Positions 44,490-53,196 are shown, numbered from the stretch's first letter. The stretch: DNA of 64,000 bases from Candidatus Woesearchaeota archaeon (GCA_003599145.1 QZIT01000006.1:310001-374000), one strand, 5' to 3'. A program made the numbers and translations. The notes: generated by a model not told the origin, from the sequence alone.

Positions 44490-44564
44490 TGTTTTTTTTA
44501 AATTCTCCTGCTTATATAGTTTGCTGTTCACAAAGTTTAAAAAGAGCAAAAAGTTTCTGCAATC

Positions 44565-44948
44565 ATGGTTTTACGAAACGCTGAAAGCATATCCACTATG
44601 GTTACTGAAGATAATGATGCTGCATTGACTGATAAGCTTAAAACAGGCAGATCAGCAGTTTTGTTCATGGCTGATTGGTGTGGTCCATGTGCTATGCTTA
44701 TGGATGCTTTGGCAACTACTGATCATTTTAAAGATTATTTTAAAAAGAACGAAATCGCTGTATATTATGTTGATGTCGATAAACTGCCTGTCATTGCCAG
44801 AGCGCGTAATATCTTAAGCATACCAGATATGCATTTTTATCGAGATGGTTTAAGAACAGGACGAATTATTGGCGCAGTTCACAGTCAAGTTTTATTAGGG
44901 CAAATGAATGCTGCGTATAACATTTCAGAACGTGTTCATCCTTCCTAA
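44565..44948 (+). CDS. thioredoxin
   Basis: A 127-aa thioredoxin: active site FMADWCGPCAMLMDAL, the buried core VYYVDVDKLP, and SIPDMHFY with the cis-Pro. It reduces disulfides in the cytosol. The TATA box gtttaaaaa (about 44536-44544) is at leaderless distance. The last 24 bases overlap the convergent enolase gene. Confidence 0.93.
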   Translation: MVLRNAESISTMVTEDNDAALTDKLKTGRSAVLFMADWCGPCAMLMDALATTDHFKDYFKKNEIAVYYVDVDKLPVIARARNILSIPDMHFYRDGLRTGRIIGAVHSQVLLGQMNAAYNISERVHPS

Positions 44949-46178
44949 TTTTCCCAGCTCTTCTTCTATTCTTAATAATTGGTTATATTTTGCTGTTCTT
45001 TCCCCGCGTACAGGTGCTCCTAATTTTATCTGACCGCAGTTAATGCCAACAGCCAAATCTGCAATAAATGCATCTTCTGTTTCTCCAGATCTATGGCTTA
45101 CCATGACATTCCATTTGTTGTCCATGCACAATTTTGCAGCAGCAAATGATTCTGTCAACGACCCTATCTGGTTTACCTTTAACAATAATGCGTTGCAGCT
45201 GTTTTTTTGCAAAGCCATCTGAATTCTTTTGACATTGGTAACCAACAAGTCATCGCCAACAATCTGAATAGGAACTTTTTGTTTTAGCTCAGCAAAGGCA
45301 TCGAAGTCTTCCTGCTGAAAAGGGTCTTCCAAAGAAACAATGGGATATTTTTTTATTAAATTTACATAATAATCAACCATTTCTCCTGTTGATAATTTTT
45401 TGTTTTCCTCAACATAATAAAACTTTTCCTTGTAAAATTCAGATGACGCCGGATCCATGGCTATTTTTACCTTTCCAGCATAACCAGATTGCTTTATTGC
45501 ATTGACTAACAATTCGAGTGCTTCATCAGGATTATTTAAAGGAGGTGCAAAGCCGCCTTCATCTCCTACGTTCACTGCAGCTTTTCCATATTTTTTTGCA
45601 ATAAGGTCTTTTAATAAACCAACAATCTCTGCATTCATCTGGGTTGCTTCTGCAAAGGATTTTGCTTTTACAGGAGCTATCATAAATTCTTGAAACTGCA
45701 ATTTGCCTCCTGCATGCTTTCCGCCGTTGATGATGTTTGAAAAGGGAATAGGCAGCAGAAATTTGCTGGAAAACTGGAAATTCTTGTTTAAGTATTCATA
45801 TAAGGGAATCTGCAATGCAGTTGCAGCGCATCGTGAAGCTGCCATGCTCACTGCTAAAATAGCATTAGCTCCAAGCTTGCTTTTGTTTTCTTTTCCATCT
45901 AACGCGATCATTACCTGGTCTATTTTTTTCTGGTCAGTTAATTCAATGCCTTTAAGCTTTTTTGCTATTGATTTGATATTGTCTATTGCTTTCAAAACGC
46001 CTTTTCCCTGATAGGCCTTTTTTTTATCGCGCAATTCAACAGCTTCATAGATGCCTGTGCTTGCTCCTGAAGGAACAATAGCCCTTCCCCTAATGGCATC
46101 AGAAAAAACTTCAGCTTCGACAGTAGGGTTTCCCCTGCTATCTAAAACTTGTCTTGCCCTCACCTCGGTAATAAACAT
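44925..46178 (-). CDS. eno: enolase
   Basis: Converts 2-phosphoglycerate to phosphoenolpyruvate. Signatures: VRARQVLDSRGNPTVEAEV, PSGASTGIYEAVELRD, the Mg-binding EDPF and GDDLLVTN, the catalytic Lys region LLLKVNQIGSLTE, and MVSHRSGETED. The 417-aa length is standard. The TATA box tatttatatag (46199-46210) fits the start. Confidence 0.98.
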   Translation of the reverse strand: MFITEVRARQVLDSRGNPTVEAEVFSDAIRGRAIVPSGASTGIYEAVELRDKKKAYQGKGVLKAIDNIKSIAKKLKGIELTDQKKIDQVMIALDGKENKSKLGANAILAVSMAASRCAATALQIPLYEYLNKNFQFSSKFLLPIPFSNIINGGKHAGGKLQFQEFMIAPVKAKSFAEATQMNAEIVGLLKDLIAKKYGKAAVNVGDEGGFAPPLNNPDEALELLVNAIKQSGYAGKVKIAMDPASSEFYKEKFYYVEENKKLSTGEMVDYYVNLIKKYPIVSLEDPFQQEDFDAFAELKQKVPIQIVGDDLLVTNVKRIQMALQKNSCNALLLKVNQIGSLTESFAAAKLCMDNKWNVMVSHRSGETEDAFIADLAVGINCGQIKLGAPVRGERTAKYNQLLRIEEELGKLGRMNTF

Positions 46179-46285
46179 AGTTTTACCTTATTTCTGATTA
46201 TTTATATAGTTATTGTTTTTTCAATCCGAAAATCTTTCGAAAACTTCCCAGAAAAATTTATATAGGTTGACACTTCTTATCCATC

Positions 46286-46390
46286 ATGGTAAAAAAACTA
46301 TCCAAAAGAGAAAAAGCAATTTTAGCATTCAATAAGCCTTTGATAGATGTTTGGGATAATGAATATGACGAACGATGGAACGACGTATAG
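46286..46390 (+). CDS. tiny probable antitoxin, 34 aa
   Basis: A basic start (VKKLSKREKAILAFNKP) is followed by an acidic, aromatic tail (IDVWDNEYDERWNDV) of the kind that fills the groove of MazF-type toxins. It overlaps the mazF-like gene by about 30 bases in another frame. The TATA box atttatata at about 46256-46263 is 26 nt from the ATG. Confidence 0.7.
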   Translation: MVKKLSKREKAILAFNKPLIDVWDNEYDERWNDV

Positions 46391-46727
46391 CCAAAGAGAT
46401 ATTATTTTTGTGTATTTTCCTTTTTCTGATTTTACAAAAATAAAAAAAAGACCTGCAATTGTTTTATCAAATAGCCGTTTTAACATGCAACATAAGGACG
46501 TTCTTTGCTGTGCACTCTCAAGCAATATTGCAGAATGTGAACCTGCAGTGAAAGTCACAAATGACGATTTGGAATTCGGAACATTGCATTATCCAAGCGT
46601 CATAAAACTAGCTAAGCTTTTTTCATTAGAAAAAACTCAAATTCTCTATAAAATAGGGCGCTTGAATATGAATAAAAGTAAAGAAACAGTTGCAGACCTG
46701 TACTCTTTCATCAGTATTGTTGAATAG
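46359..46727 (+). CDS. MazF/PemK-like mRNA interferase toxin
   Basis: A 122-aa PemK/MazF fold: SQRDIIFVYFPFSD, KKRPAIVLSNSRFN, VLCCALSSN, the core HYPSVIKLAKLFSL and the final helix. Members cut mRNA at short sequences. The start could be 46359 or 46365; both lie inside the antitoxin ORF, so translation is coupled. It abuts the convergent lipoprotein gene. Confidence 0.85.
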   Translation: MNMTNDGTTYSQRDIIFVYFPFSDFTKIKKRPAIVLSNSRFNMQHKDVLCCALSSNIAECEPAVKVTNDDLEFGTLHYPSVIKLAKLFSLEKTQILYKIGRLNMNKSKETVADLYSFISIVE

Positions 46728-47780
46728 TTATTGTTTTTCTTCCAAGCTGTCAAAATATGCTCTGCACTGTTCATCTGCGCATACTGTTCTGTCTTTTTTT
46801 ATCTTTGCAATTTCAAAAAGACAGTTTTCCTTTGAAGAGCTTAGGGTGCACAGCGACGTATCCTGAAAAGCTACTGCGTAGCTAAAGTAACACTTTGCTG
46901 TTGCAGTTGACTTTGTGCACAGCGATTCTTTTTGGGTTTTTATTGCTATGGTTTCATAACAGGAATTATGTATTGCTTCATCAGCAATGTCTTTGCATGT
47001 TGTTTCCTGTAGCGTGGCAATAGCAACCTGAAGATAGCAGTTATCGTTAAGCACTTCTACTTTTTCGCAAATGTTCTTGTCTTTTCTTAACACTGCAATC
47101 TCGGTGTAGCATTCTTTCATATTTTTTCCAGTTTGTTCGCAAAGTTCAACTTTGTTTCTTAGTTTAGCGATCTCAAAATAACAGCTGTCTTTGAAAGAGT
47201 CGGCTTTTTCACAGAATAGTTCATTCTTCAATTGCACGGCAAATCCCATATTGCATTTTCCCTTTAGTTCAACAGCCTTTTCGCAGAGAAGAGTGTCATG
47301 GTTGATAAATGCCATCTCATAATAGCATATGCCTGTCATGGTTCCAGCATTGTTGCAGATGGTTTCATCTTCTTTAAGAATGGCAACTTCATAGAAGCAA
47401 TTATCTTTTTTTGACGATGCATTGTTGCATAAAGAAATATCTTCTCTTTTTTTTGCAAATTCGTAGTAGCAATGACCCTGCCTGCTCTCTGCAGTGTCGC
47501 ATGCTTGGATATTGTTCATATTCACTGCAACGATGGTTATGCATTCATCCCTGTTTTGACCTGCCTGTTCGCAAAGCTCTATCCTGTTCTGGTTTACTGC
47601 AACTTCCTTATAACAGTACATCTGCCAATAACTATCTAACCTCTCACAGTCTTTGGTGTTGTTATAAGAAATTCTTCCCACACCATTAACGTCCAGCGTT
47701 ATTTCTCCTGTAACGCCGCCTTTGCATGCAGAAAGCGTAAATAAAAGAGCGAATATAAGCAAAATATAGTACTTCATCAT
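46728..47780 (-). CDS. lipoprotein with tandem Cys-pair helical repeats
   Basis: A 350-aa protein. A signal peptide with lipobox LSAC (residues 3-18) precedes KGGVTGEI. Then about twelve repeats of 24-27 residues, each like C(Y/F)xE(I/V)Axxxxxxx.Cexaxxxxxx, carry two Cys per repeat. This is a regular alpha-hairpin array probably stapled by disulfides, anchored to the outside of the membrane by a lipid. It may bind peptides as TPR or Sel1 arrays do, but that is inference. The start is ATG at 47780 (GTG codons precede it); the TATA box tatttatata is at 47808-47817. Confidence 0.72.
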   Translation of the reverse strand: MMKYYILLIFALLFTLSACKGGVTGEITLDVNGVGRISYNNTKDCERLDSYWQMYCYKEVAVNQNRIELCEQAGQNRDECITIVAVNMNNIQACDTAESRQGHCYYEFAKKREDISLCNNASSKKDNCFYEVAILKEDETICNNAGTMTGICYYEMAFINHDTLLCEKAVELKGKCNMGFAVQLKNELFCEKADSFKDSCYFEIAKLRNKVELCEQTGKNMKECYTEIAVLRKDKNICEKVEVLNDNCYLQVAIATLQETTCKDIADEAIHNSCYETIAIKTQKESLCTKSTATAKCYFSYAVAFQDTSLCTLSSSKENCLFEIAKIKKDRTVCADEQCRAYFDSLEEKQ

Positions 47781-47892
47781 CACCACCCGCTTTTCTCTTG
47801 TTTGCCGTATTTATATAGTTTGTTGTTTAAAAACCAAACCTTTTTATAGAGAAAATAACTCTTAGCAGTATCAATGAATGAAGGTGATTTTA

Positions 47893-48180
47893 ATGAGTAG
47901 ATTTTGGAAAACAACAGCATTAATTCTTGGTGCAGCTTCTTTGACTGCATTGCTTACACAGGAAATTCCCCATGTTTCTAATGAACAGAGTTGCGATATT
48001 GCAGGCTTGAATGTTGAGTTCTTGCCTAAACAGTATGAAGCAAATACTTTTTTTGCGCAGTCTGCTCCTGTTGGTTATGCTATTTTTGAAATGGACGGAG
48101 CAACGTTTGCTAAGCCAACAAATCAAGAATTAACAGAAGCAAGACAAAATGCAGCGGTTGTCATTATGGCGCTTAGATAA
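47893..48180 (+). CDS. small secreted protein, 95 aa
   Basis: Unknown family. An N-terminal hydrophobic segment (FWKTTALILGAASLTALL) gives a signal peptide or anchor; the rest is short and polar. A Shine-Dalgarno (AAGGTGAT) sits 5 nt before ATG 47893, and the TATA box is near 47839-47848; an in-frame ATG at 47878 is the alternative. It ends 8 bases into the convergent permease gene. Confidence 0.5.
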   Translation: MSRFWKTTALILGAASLTALLTQEIPHVSNEQSCDIAGLNVEFLPKQYEANTFFAQSAPVGYAIFEMDGATFAKPTNQELTEARQNAAVVIMALR

Positions 48181-50071
48181 AAGGCACATTCCTGTCTGTT
48201 TTTATGCCGTAGACAAAAACATAATTCCAGAACCATCCTTTTACTCTTTTCACTTCTACAGAAAACCCTGCTTCTCGAAACGCCTGTTTGATGATTTCAT
48301 TATTGGAAAGCCATTTTGGATTAGGCAATACCTTAAAAAAATCAACGTAATCTACCATGCATATTTTCCCTGAATCTGGCAAAATGCCGTTAAGGTCGTG
48401 GAGCACTTTTTTTACATCCTGAATATAGCTGAGCATGCCTACGGAAAATACCATATCTACTTCAGGAATTTCTGGATGCACTCTGTTCATCTGATGCACA
48501 TCATGCAAAACATAGACGTTGTTCAACCCTCTTTTCTTTATCCTTTTTTGCAGCAATGCAACATTGTTCTCTGTAAAATCTGTTGCGTAAATTATTCCAT
48601 TGCCCACTTTTTCAGACAATTGAACAGTTAATGTTCCTACACCTGCGCCAAATTCCAACAACCTTTTTCCCTGAACGTCGCTGAAAATATCAAGAATTTT
48701 TTTCCGTATTCTTTTAGGCAACAGCCAGTTTTCCATCCATAAATTCAACCCTGCAAAGAGGTTATTGAACCCTCTTGCTGTAGAAGGGTTGTGATAAAAT
48801 AAAAGCAATAAGTAAATAGGAATCCCAAATAATACAAAAGAAAGCCCTATTTCTAATAATCCCTGTGCTCCAGGAGTGAACAGAACCCAAAGCTCTACTA
48901 TGGCAATATAAATTAAGGATATGATTATTGGCCCAACAGTTCCAAAGGGCGCTTTGTAAGGCCTTACTCTGTAGGGTTGTTTATAGCGCAAAATAGGAAC
49001 AGTCATGATTATGGCAATATACATCAATAATGCCAGTGGCACTAAGATGCTTAACAGTGTTTTGTAAACGCCAAAACCAATAAACAAAACAATAACCGCA
49101 ACAACGGTTTGAAAGAATATCGCTTTGTAAGGTGTTTTATGTTTTGGGTGAACATCTGCTAATTGTTCAATAAACAGTTTGTCTCTTGCCAAAGCCAAAA
49201 GCAATCTTGGAGAGCCAACAATGCTTCCTGCTGCAGTGCCCAATAAAGAGAAAGCAATGCCAAAGCTGACAATTTTTACCCCTATAGGCCCATATACGTT
49301 GATAGCCATATCTGCAAAAGGCGCTGCTGACAACTGCTGCCATGGAATTATTCCTAAGGTAACAAAGGGAATTGCAATAACTAACACTGCAACAATGACC
49401 GTTGACCAGATAAGCGATTTAGGGATAACTTTCTCAGGATTATTGGTCTCTTCTGATAAAAAGCTGATATTTTCCCATCCAAATAAACTTTCCATAATGA
49501 AAAAGAGGCTTGCAAAAATCAAAATAAACGGCGTTGAAAAAAATGGCTGATAGTTTTCCGGTTGAACATGAAATACTGCAGGAGCTAAAACTGCTAAAAT
49601 CAATATGAGTGTTATTGATGCAAAAACGATTAATACTTTAGTGCTTCCTTCAATGCCCTTATAGGCGATGGTGTTAAGCAAAAAAATGAATGCAAGTGCA
49701 ATAGTTATTTTTAAGGCTGCAGGTGTTGATGCAGGAAAAACGAGAATGATTGCTGCAACAATTGCTAGCGTGATTCCTATATTGGAAACTATCCAAGCAA
49801 GCCATCCTATCAAAAAAGAAGGAAACCTTCCATAGGCTTGTTTGGCAAATTCATAGACGCCTCCTGCATTGGGAAACATTGATGCGAGCTCTGCAAATAA
49901 GGTAGATACATAAATGGCTATTGCTCCAAGAATAAGCCATGCGATAAGCGATGCGTTTCCTGATTTTTGTGCAGCTAAGGTAGTTCCAAAAAACAACCCT
50001 GTGCCCATCATAGAGGTTATGCCTAAGGCAATGATTGCAGGATAGCCTAAACTCCTCTTTAATTCAGCCAT
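48173..50071 (-). CDS. amino-acid permease (APC) fused to a SAM-dependent methyltransferase
   Basis: A 632-aa single ORF. Residues 1 to about 440 are a 12-helix APC-superfamily amino acid/polyamine transporter, starting LGYPAIIALGITSMMGTGLF with substrate-loop glycines and the GVYEFAKQAYG signature. Residues about 455-632 are a class I Rossmann methyltransferase: motif I LLEFGAGVGTLT, the acidic YATDFTENN, and DMVFSVGMLSYIQD with GKICMVDYVDF. The methyltransferase would lie in the cytosol at the end of helix 12. The coupling suggests modification of the imported substrate, or sensing; both are inference. The TATA box ttttaaatg near 50093-50101 fits the start. Confidence 0.88.
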   Translation of the reverse strand: MAELKRSLGYPAIIALGITSMMGTGLFFGTTLAAQKSGNASLIAWLILGAIAIYVSTLFAELASMFPNAGGVYEFAKQAYGRFPSFLIGWLAWIVSNIGITLAIVAAIILVFPASTPAALKITIALAFIFLLNTIAYKGIEGSTKVLIVFASITLILILAVLAPAVFHVQPENYQPFFSTPFILIFASLFFIMESLFGWENISFLSEETNNPEKVIPKSLIWSTVIVAVLVIAIPFVTLGIIPWQQLSAAPFADMAINVYGPIGVKIVSFGIAFSLLGTAAGSIVGSPRLLLALARDKLFIEQLADVHPKHKTPYKAIFFQTVVAVIVLFIGFGVYKTLLSILVPLALLMYIAIIMTVPILRYKQPYRVRPYKAPFGTVGPIIISLIYIAIVELWVLFTPGAQGLLEIGLSFVLFGIPIYLLLLFYHNPSTARGFNNLFAGLNLWMENWLLPKRIRKKILDIFSDVQGKRLLEFGAGVGTLTVQLSEKVGNGIIYATDFTENNVALLQKRIKKRGLNNVYVLHDVHQMNRVHPEIPEVDMVFSVGMLSYIQDVKKVLHDLNGILPDSGKICMVDYVDFFKVLPNPKWLSNNEIIKQAFREAGFSVEVKRVKGWFWNYVFVYGIKTDRNVPFI

Positions 50072-50123
50072 GCTGTTTTAGGAGAGGGAAAGTTTTTAAA
50101 TGCTTCTCTTGATTGCAAAGTGG

Positions 50124-50777
50124 TTAAACTTCCATGACGTAAGCAACTTGCATTTGGAATGCTCTTTTGGCTTTGCGATAGATTCCGTGAAGCAGACCTT
50201 GCGTTATAGACACGGTTCTGCCCTGTTTTTGCGATGGGAATCTTTCTTCTACTTTGCCTTTTCTGTACCAGAGTGCATTGTGATCTGTTTCGCTTGCAAT
50301 AAGAACATCTCCTATAAAATTGCTTGCCCATTGCGCTGTACTGTGTCCTGTTCTTCCTTGGTAATAAGGATCTAATTCGTACGTTGAAGAGTCAAATGCT
50401 TCTATGTGCGCACGAACAGCAACGACCTTTCCGTCTTGGACGACAATAGCTCCGTCGTTATTTGCTCCTGAAGTTACCATATCCATAAGTGCAAGCATGC
50501 TTTTTTCATCTCGTATATCGATACTTCCTATTTCCTGGTTTGCATTGTAGTTCATAATCTGTGAAACATTAACCTCAAGTTGTCTATTAAAATTAGGCGT
50601 ATTGACCATAAGCAATCCTCTTTGATAAACTGCTACGAACTCTTTCAGGTAGCCAAAAAGAATTTTACTCTCATCATAGTCTCCTCTTACAGGTTTATCT
50701 TGTAACGCTCTCGCTAATTGATAGACATCTCTTTTTCTGGTTTTTTTATCGTCTGTTATTATTCTATCTATGGTCAT
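50124..50777 (-). CDS. divergent DisA_N (diadenylate cyclase)-like protein
   Basis: A 217-aa protein. NNDGAIVVQDGKVVAVRAHI at residues 107-126 matches the DGA motif of DAC domains, and GRTGHSTAQWAS at 141-152 lies where GxRHRAA occurs in active enzymes, followed by VLIASETDHNALWYRKGKV, like the serine-acid strand. The RHR motif is altered (GHS), so cyclase activity is uncertain. Family enzymes make c-di-AMP. A GGGGGA Shine-Dalgarno precedes the ATG. The 240 bases upstream, up to the next gene, are AT-rich and hold promoters only. Confidence 0.5.
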   Translation of the reverse strand: MTIDRIITDDKKTRKRDVYQLARALQDKPVRGDYDESKILFGYLKEFVAVYQRGLLMVNTPNFNRQLEVNVSQIMNYNANQEIGSIDIRDEKSMLALMDMVTSGANNDGAIVVQDGKVVAVRAHIEAFDSSTYELDPYYQGRTGHSTAQWASNFIGDVLIASETDHNALWYRKGKVEERFPSQKQGRTVSITQGLLHGIYRKAKRAFQMQVAYVMEV

Positions 50778-51018
50778 GTTTTTTCCCCCAACACGGCCCT
50801 TTGTTTCTTTCTTTGCTTAATATACGAAATAGTATACTTATTACTTATTACATATACTAGTATCATAACTACTATTTAAATATTTTCATTTATACAGGAT
50901 TTATGCGTAAAACGCTTTTTTTTGTTTGTTTTTACTACTGCATGTATAGAACAATAAAGAGAAAAATATATAAATGAGAAATAGAATAACCATTGGATAT
51001 TCAATAGGGGGTGAATAT

Positions 51019-51351
51019 ATGAAAAACGTTATGGCTACCATTGGCAGCTGGTTGTTTATTTTAGGCATTGTTCTTGCAATTGTTGCAGGATTATGGCCAT
51101 TGACAACCTTGTGGGTCGCAATCTTGATTATTATTGGATTGCTTGTCGGTCTGCTTAATGTAACCGCAAAAGAAGCAAAGCCATTCTTGCTTGCTGCAGT
51201 ATCCTTGGTCATCGTTGCCACATTCGGCGGAGATGTTGTAGGAACTGTTTGGGCAGGATTGGAAAGAATGTTAAACGCCATGATTGTCCTTACCATACCA
51301 GCAACAATCGTTGTTGCCATTAAGGAAATCTTCGGTATGGCCAGAGACTAA
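51019..51351 (+). CDS. small membrane protein, 110 aa
   Basis: Three to four hydrophobic helices: WLFILGIVLAIVAGLW, LWVAILIIIGLLVGLLN, FLLAAVSLVIVATFGG and MIVLTIPATIVVAI. Family not recognised, but the composition is typical of small conserved envelope proteins in DPANN genomes. The ATG has a strong Shine-Dalgarno (GGGGGTGA), and the TATA box atatataaatg (about 50965-50975) predicts a leader of about 23 nt. A T-tract follows the stop. Confidence 0.65.
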   Translation: MKNVMATIGSWLFILGIVLAIVAGLWPLTTLWVAILIIIGLLVGLLNVTAKEAKPFLLAAVSLVIVATFGGDVVGTVWAGLERMLNAMIVLTIPATIVVAIKEIFGMARD

Positions 51352-51354
51352 GGC

Positions 51355-51376
51355 CTTTTTTCTTTTTTTTATTTTG
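51355..51376 (+). terminator. oligo-T terminator
   Basis: Right after the stop of the small membrane protein is a nearly uninterrupted run of about 20 T with one C, the usual archaeal intrinsic terminator form. Confidence 0.6.
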
Positions 51377-51396
51377 ATCTTCTTTATGCAGTACAT

Positions 51397-51993
51397 TCAG
51401 TCTACAATAACAGAATAAGATGCCAGTTCTTTTTTTAATTGGTCAATACCTGTAAAGAGTATTGGTTTCATGCCAAGCTCTTTTGCAGGCGGAATGTTCT
51501 TTTCTCTATCATCGATATAGACGCATTCAGACGGTTTTACGTGTAGTTTTTCAACAATTTCCTTGAAAATCTCAAGTTCTGGCTTTGCAATTTTGCTTTT
51601 ATAGGATGTAACAATGACTTCAAACGTTTTACCCAGATGGTGGCTTTGAATAAGTTCTTCTAACCAATCTTCTATATGATTTGAAAGCAAGCCTAATTTG
51701 TACTTGCGTTTAAGTTTCTTTGCTAATGTAAAAACGTCTTCTTTAAATTTGAAGCCGTTCATGAAATCTTTGCGCAAAGCTGTTTCATCAATTCCTATGA
51801 ATTGAGCCAGTGTTTTCCAAAACTGTTGAGACTCTATAGTGTTTACTCTTGCTTCAATCCAGTTTTCGATAAGTACTTTGCGAAACTCTTCTGGGTCTTT
51901 CCCAAACTTTGAAGCATACGCCCTTCCAAAAGAAGAAAGGCTGACGTTTTCTGATAAAACTCCTCCGTAATCAAAAATTATAGCTTTTATCAC
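51397..51993 (-). CDS. HAD-superfamily hydrolase
   Basis: A 198-aa HAD: motif I AIIFDYGGVLSEN (a variant with Gly for the usual T/V position), motif II GLLSNHIEDW, motif III Lys in YKSKIAKPE, and motif IV VYIDDREKNI. It resembles haloacid dehalogenase/YihX-like phosphatases. The start is taken as GTG at 51993, because the TATA box gtttatatatac (52011-52022) is about 24 nt away; the longer ORF crosses the promoter. Confidence 0.85.
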   Translation of the reverse strand: MIKAIIFDYGGVLSENVSLSSFGRAYASKFGKDPEEFRKVLIENWIEARVNTIESQQFWKTLAQFIGIDETALRKDFMNGFKFKEDVFTLAKKLKRKYKLGLLSNHIEDWLEELIQSHHLGKTFEVIVTSYKSKIAKPELEIFKEIVEKLHVKPSECVYIDDREKNIPPAKELGMKPILFTGIDQLKKELASYSVIVD

Positions 51994-52075
51994 TGTATTA
52001 AAAGAGAGCACGTTTATATATACTTTTCTAGAAACCATCAACAACCTTTATTAATCCTTCTCAATTTCTGCAATC

Positions 52076-52759
52076 ATGAAAGTCGCCTTTATAGCAGCAA
52101 AGTATGACAACCCTATCTTATTGCCAGAAAAGCTGTTCAAAATACTGCCAAAGAAGGTCTGTTTGTTTACTACAATACAGTTCATGCATCAGTTAGAGAG
52201 CATAAAGCAACAGTTGGAAAATAAAGGCATTACGGTTACGTTAAGAGAAAGCACGAACTATTACTATCAGGGCAAAAAGACAAGAGAAGGACAATTATTA
52301 GGATGCAATCTTGAGGAATTTGATAACATTGATGCATTCTTATACATAGGCGATGGCCTGTTTCATCCTAAAATTTTAATGGTTAAAAATAACCAGTCAG
52401 TCTATGGCTATGATCCTATAGCGGAAGTTGTTGAAAAGCTTGATAGCAAGGACATTGAAAAACTCAAGAAAAAACAGCAGGGAGCTTATGCAAAATTCCT
52501 TTCAAGCAAGGAAATTGGAGTTTTAATTTCAACAAAACCTGGTCAGAATTATCTTAACAAAGCTGAAAAGCTCAGGGAAAAGTTTCCAGAAAAAAACTTC
52601 TATTTTATCCTTTTCAATGATATTAACTTTACAGAGCTGGAAAACTTTAACTTTGTTGAGTGCTGGATAAACACTGCCTGTTACAGAATAGGCTATGATG
52701 ATACCAACAAGATGACCAAAGCTGTTATTAATATATTGGATATTCCTGATTTTTTATGA
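52076..52759 (+). CDS. dph2: short Dph2-like protein lacking domain 1
   Basis: Dph2 makes the first diphthamide intermediate, transferring the aminocarboxypropyl group of SAM with a 4Fe-4S cluster. Domains 2 and 3 are recognisable: CLFTTIQFMHQLESIKQQLE, GQLLGCNLEEFD (Cys77), FLYIGDGLFHPKILM, STKPGQNYLNKAEKL and WINTACYRIGYDD (Cys202). Domain 1, with the first cluster ligand, is absent: 227 aa against about 340 usual. The TATA box tttattaat (52046-52054) sits 26 nt before the ATG, so the short form is the genuine gene product. It overlaps the convergent MazG-like gene by 6 bases. Confidence 0.8.
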   Translation: MKVAFIAAKYDNPILLPEKLFKILPKKVCLFTTIQFMHQLESIKQQLENKGITVTLRESTNYYYQGKKTREGQLLGCNLEEFDNIDAFLYIGDGLFHPKILMVKNNQSVYGYDPIAEVVEKLDSKDIEKLKKKQQGAYAKFLSSKEIGVLISTKPGQNYLNKAEKLREKFPEKNFYFILFNDINFTELENFNFVECWINTACYRIGYDDTNKMTKAVINILDIPDFL

Positions 52760-53140
52760 TTTCTCAAACTTTCCGTCATAACCTCCCGCTTTGACATTGG
52801 CATGTTTGCCTTTTACTTTTTCTATAGGAAACCTGTTTTCATAATCCTTCATGGTTCTTGCAAGGGCTTTGTCTGCATCAACATTGCTTAAATAGGCTAT
52901 CTTGAGAACCAAAAACAGCATATCTCCTATATAGTCTTCAAATTCATCTTGGTTTTTATGGATGGCTTCAAGCAGTTTTTCTTCTTTTAGCCATTTGACG
53001 ACATTCCATATTTCTCCTGTTTCCTCAACAACATTCAAAAGAAAATCATGCATGTGTTCTGGACTGCTCCATAACCTCTCATCATTGAACTGTTGAATCC
53101 AGTCTTGAGATTGTTTTAAAGTATAATTTCTAGTTTCCAT
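52754..53140 (-). CDS. MazG-like NTP pyrophosphohydrolase
   Basis: A 128-aa all-alpha NTP pyrophosphatase: LNVVEETGEIWNVVKWL (first EExxE helix), DEFEDYIGDMLFLVLKIA (second, ExxD) and YENRFPIEKVKGKHAN (conserved basic loop). It removes pyrophosphate from abnormal or excess nucleotides. The ATG at 53140 follows GGGTGAT, a Shine-Dalgarno placed just after the predicted transcript start; the longer TTG start is less likely. Confidence 0.85.
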   Translation of the reverse strand: METRNYTLKQSQDWIQQFNDERLWSSPEHMHDFLLNVVEETGEIWNVVKWLKEEKLLEAIHKNQDEFEDYIGDMLFLVLKIAYLSNVDADKALARTMKDYENRFPIEKVKGKHANVKAGGYDGKFEKS

Positions 53141-53196
53141 ACTATCACCCAAAACAATGAAAAACAGTCTGTTTAATAAAGTTTGCTTAAAAAGAA

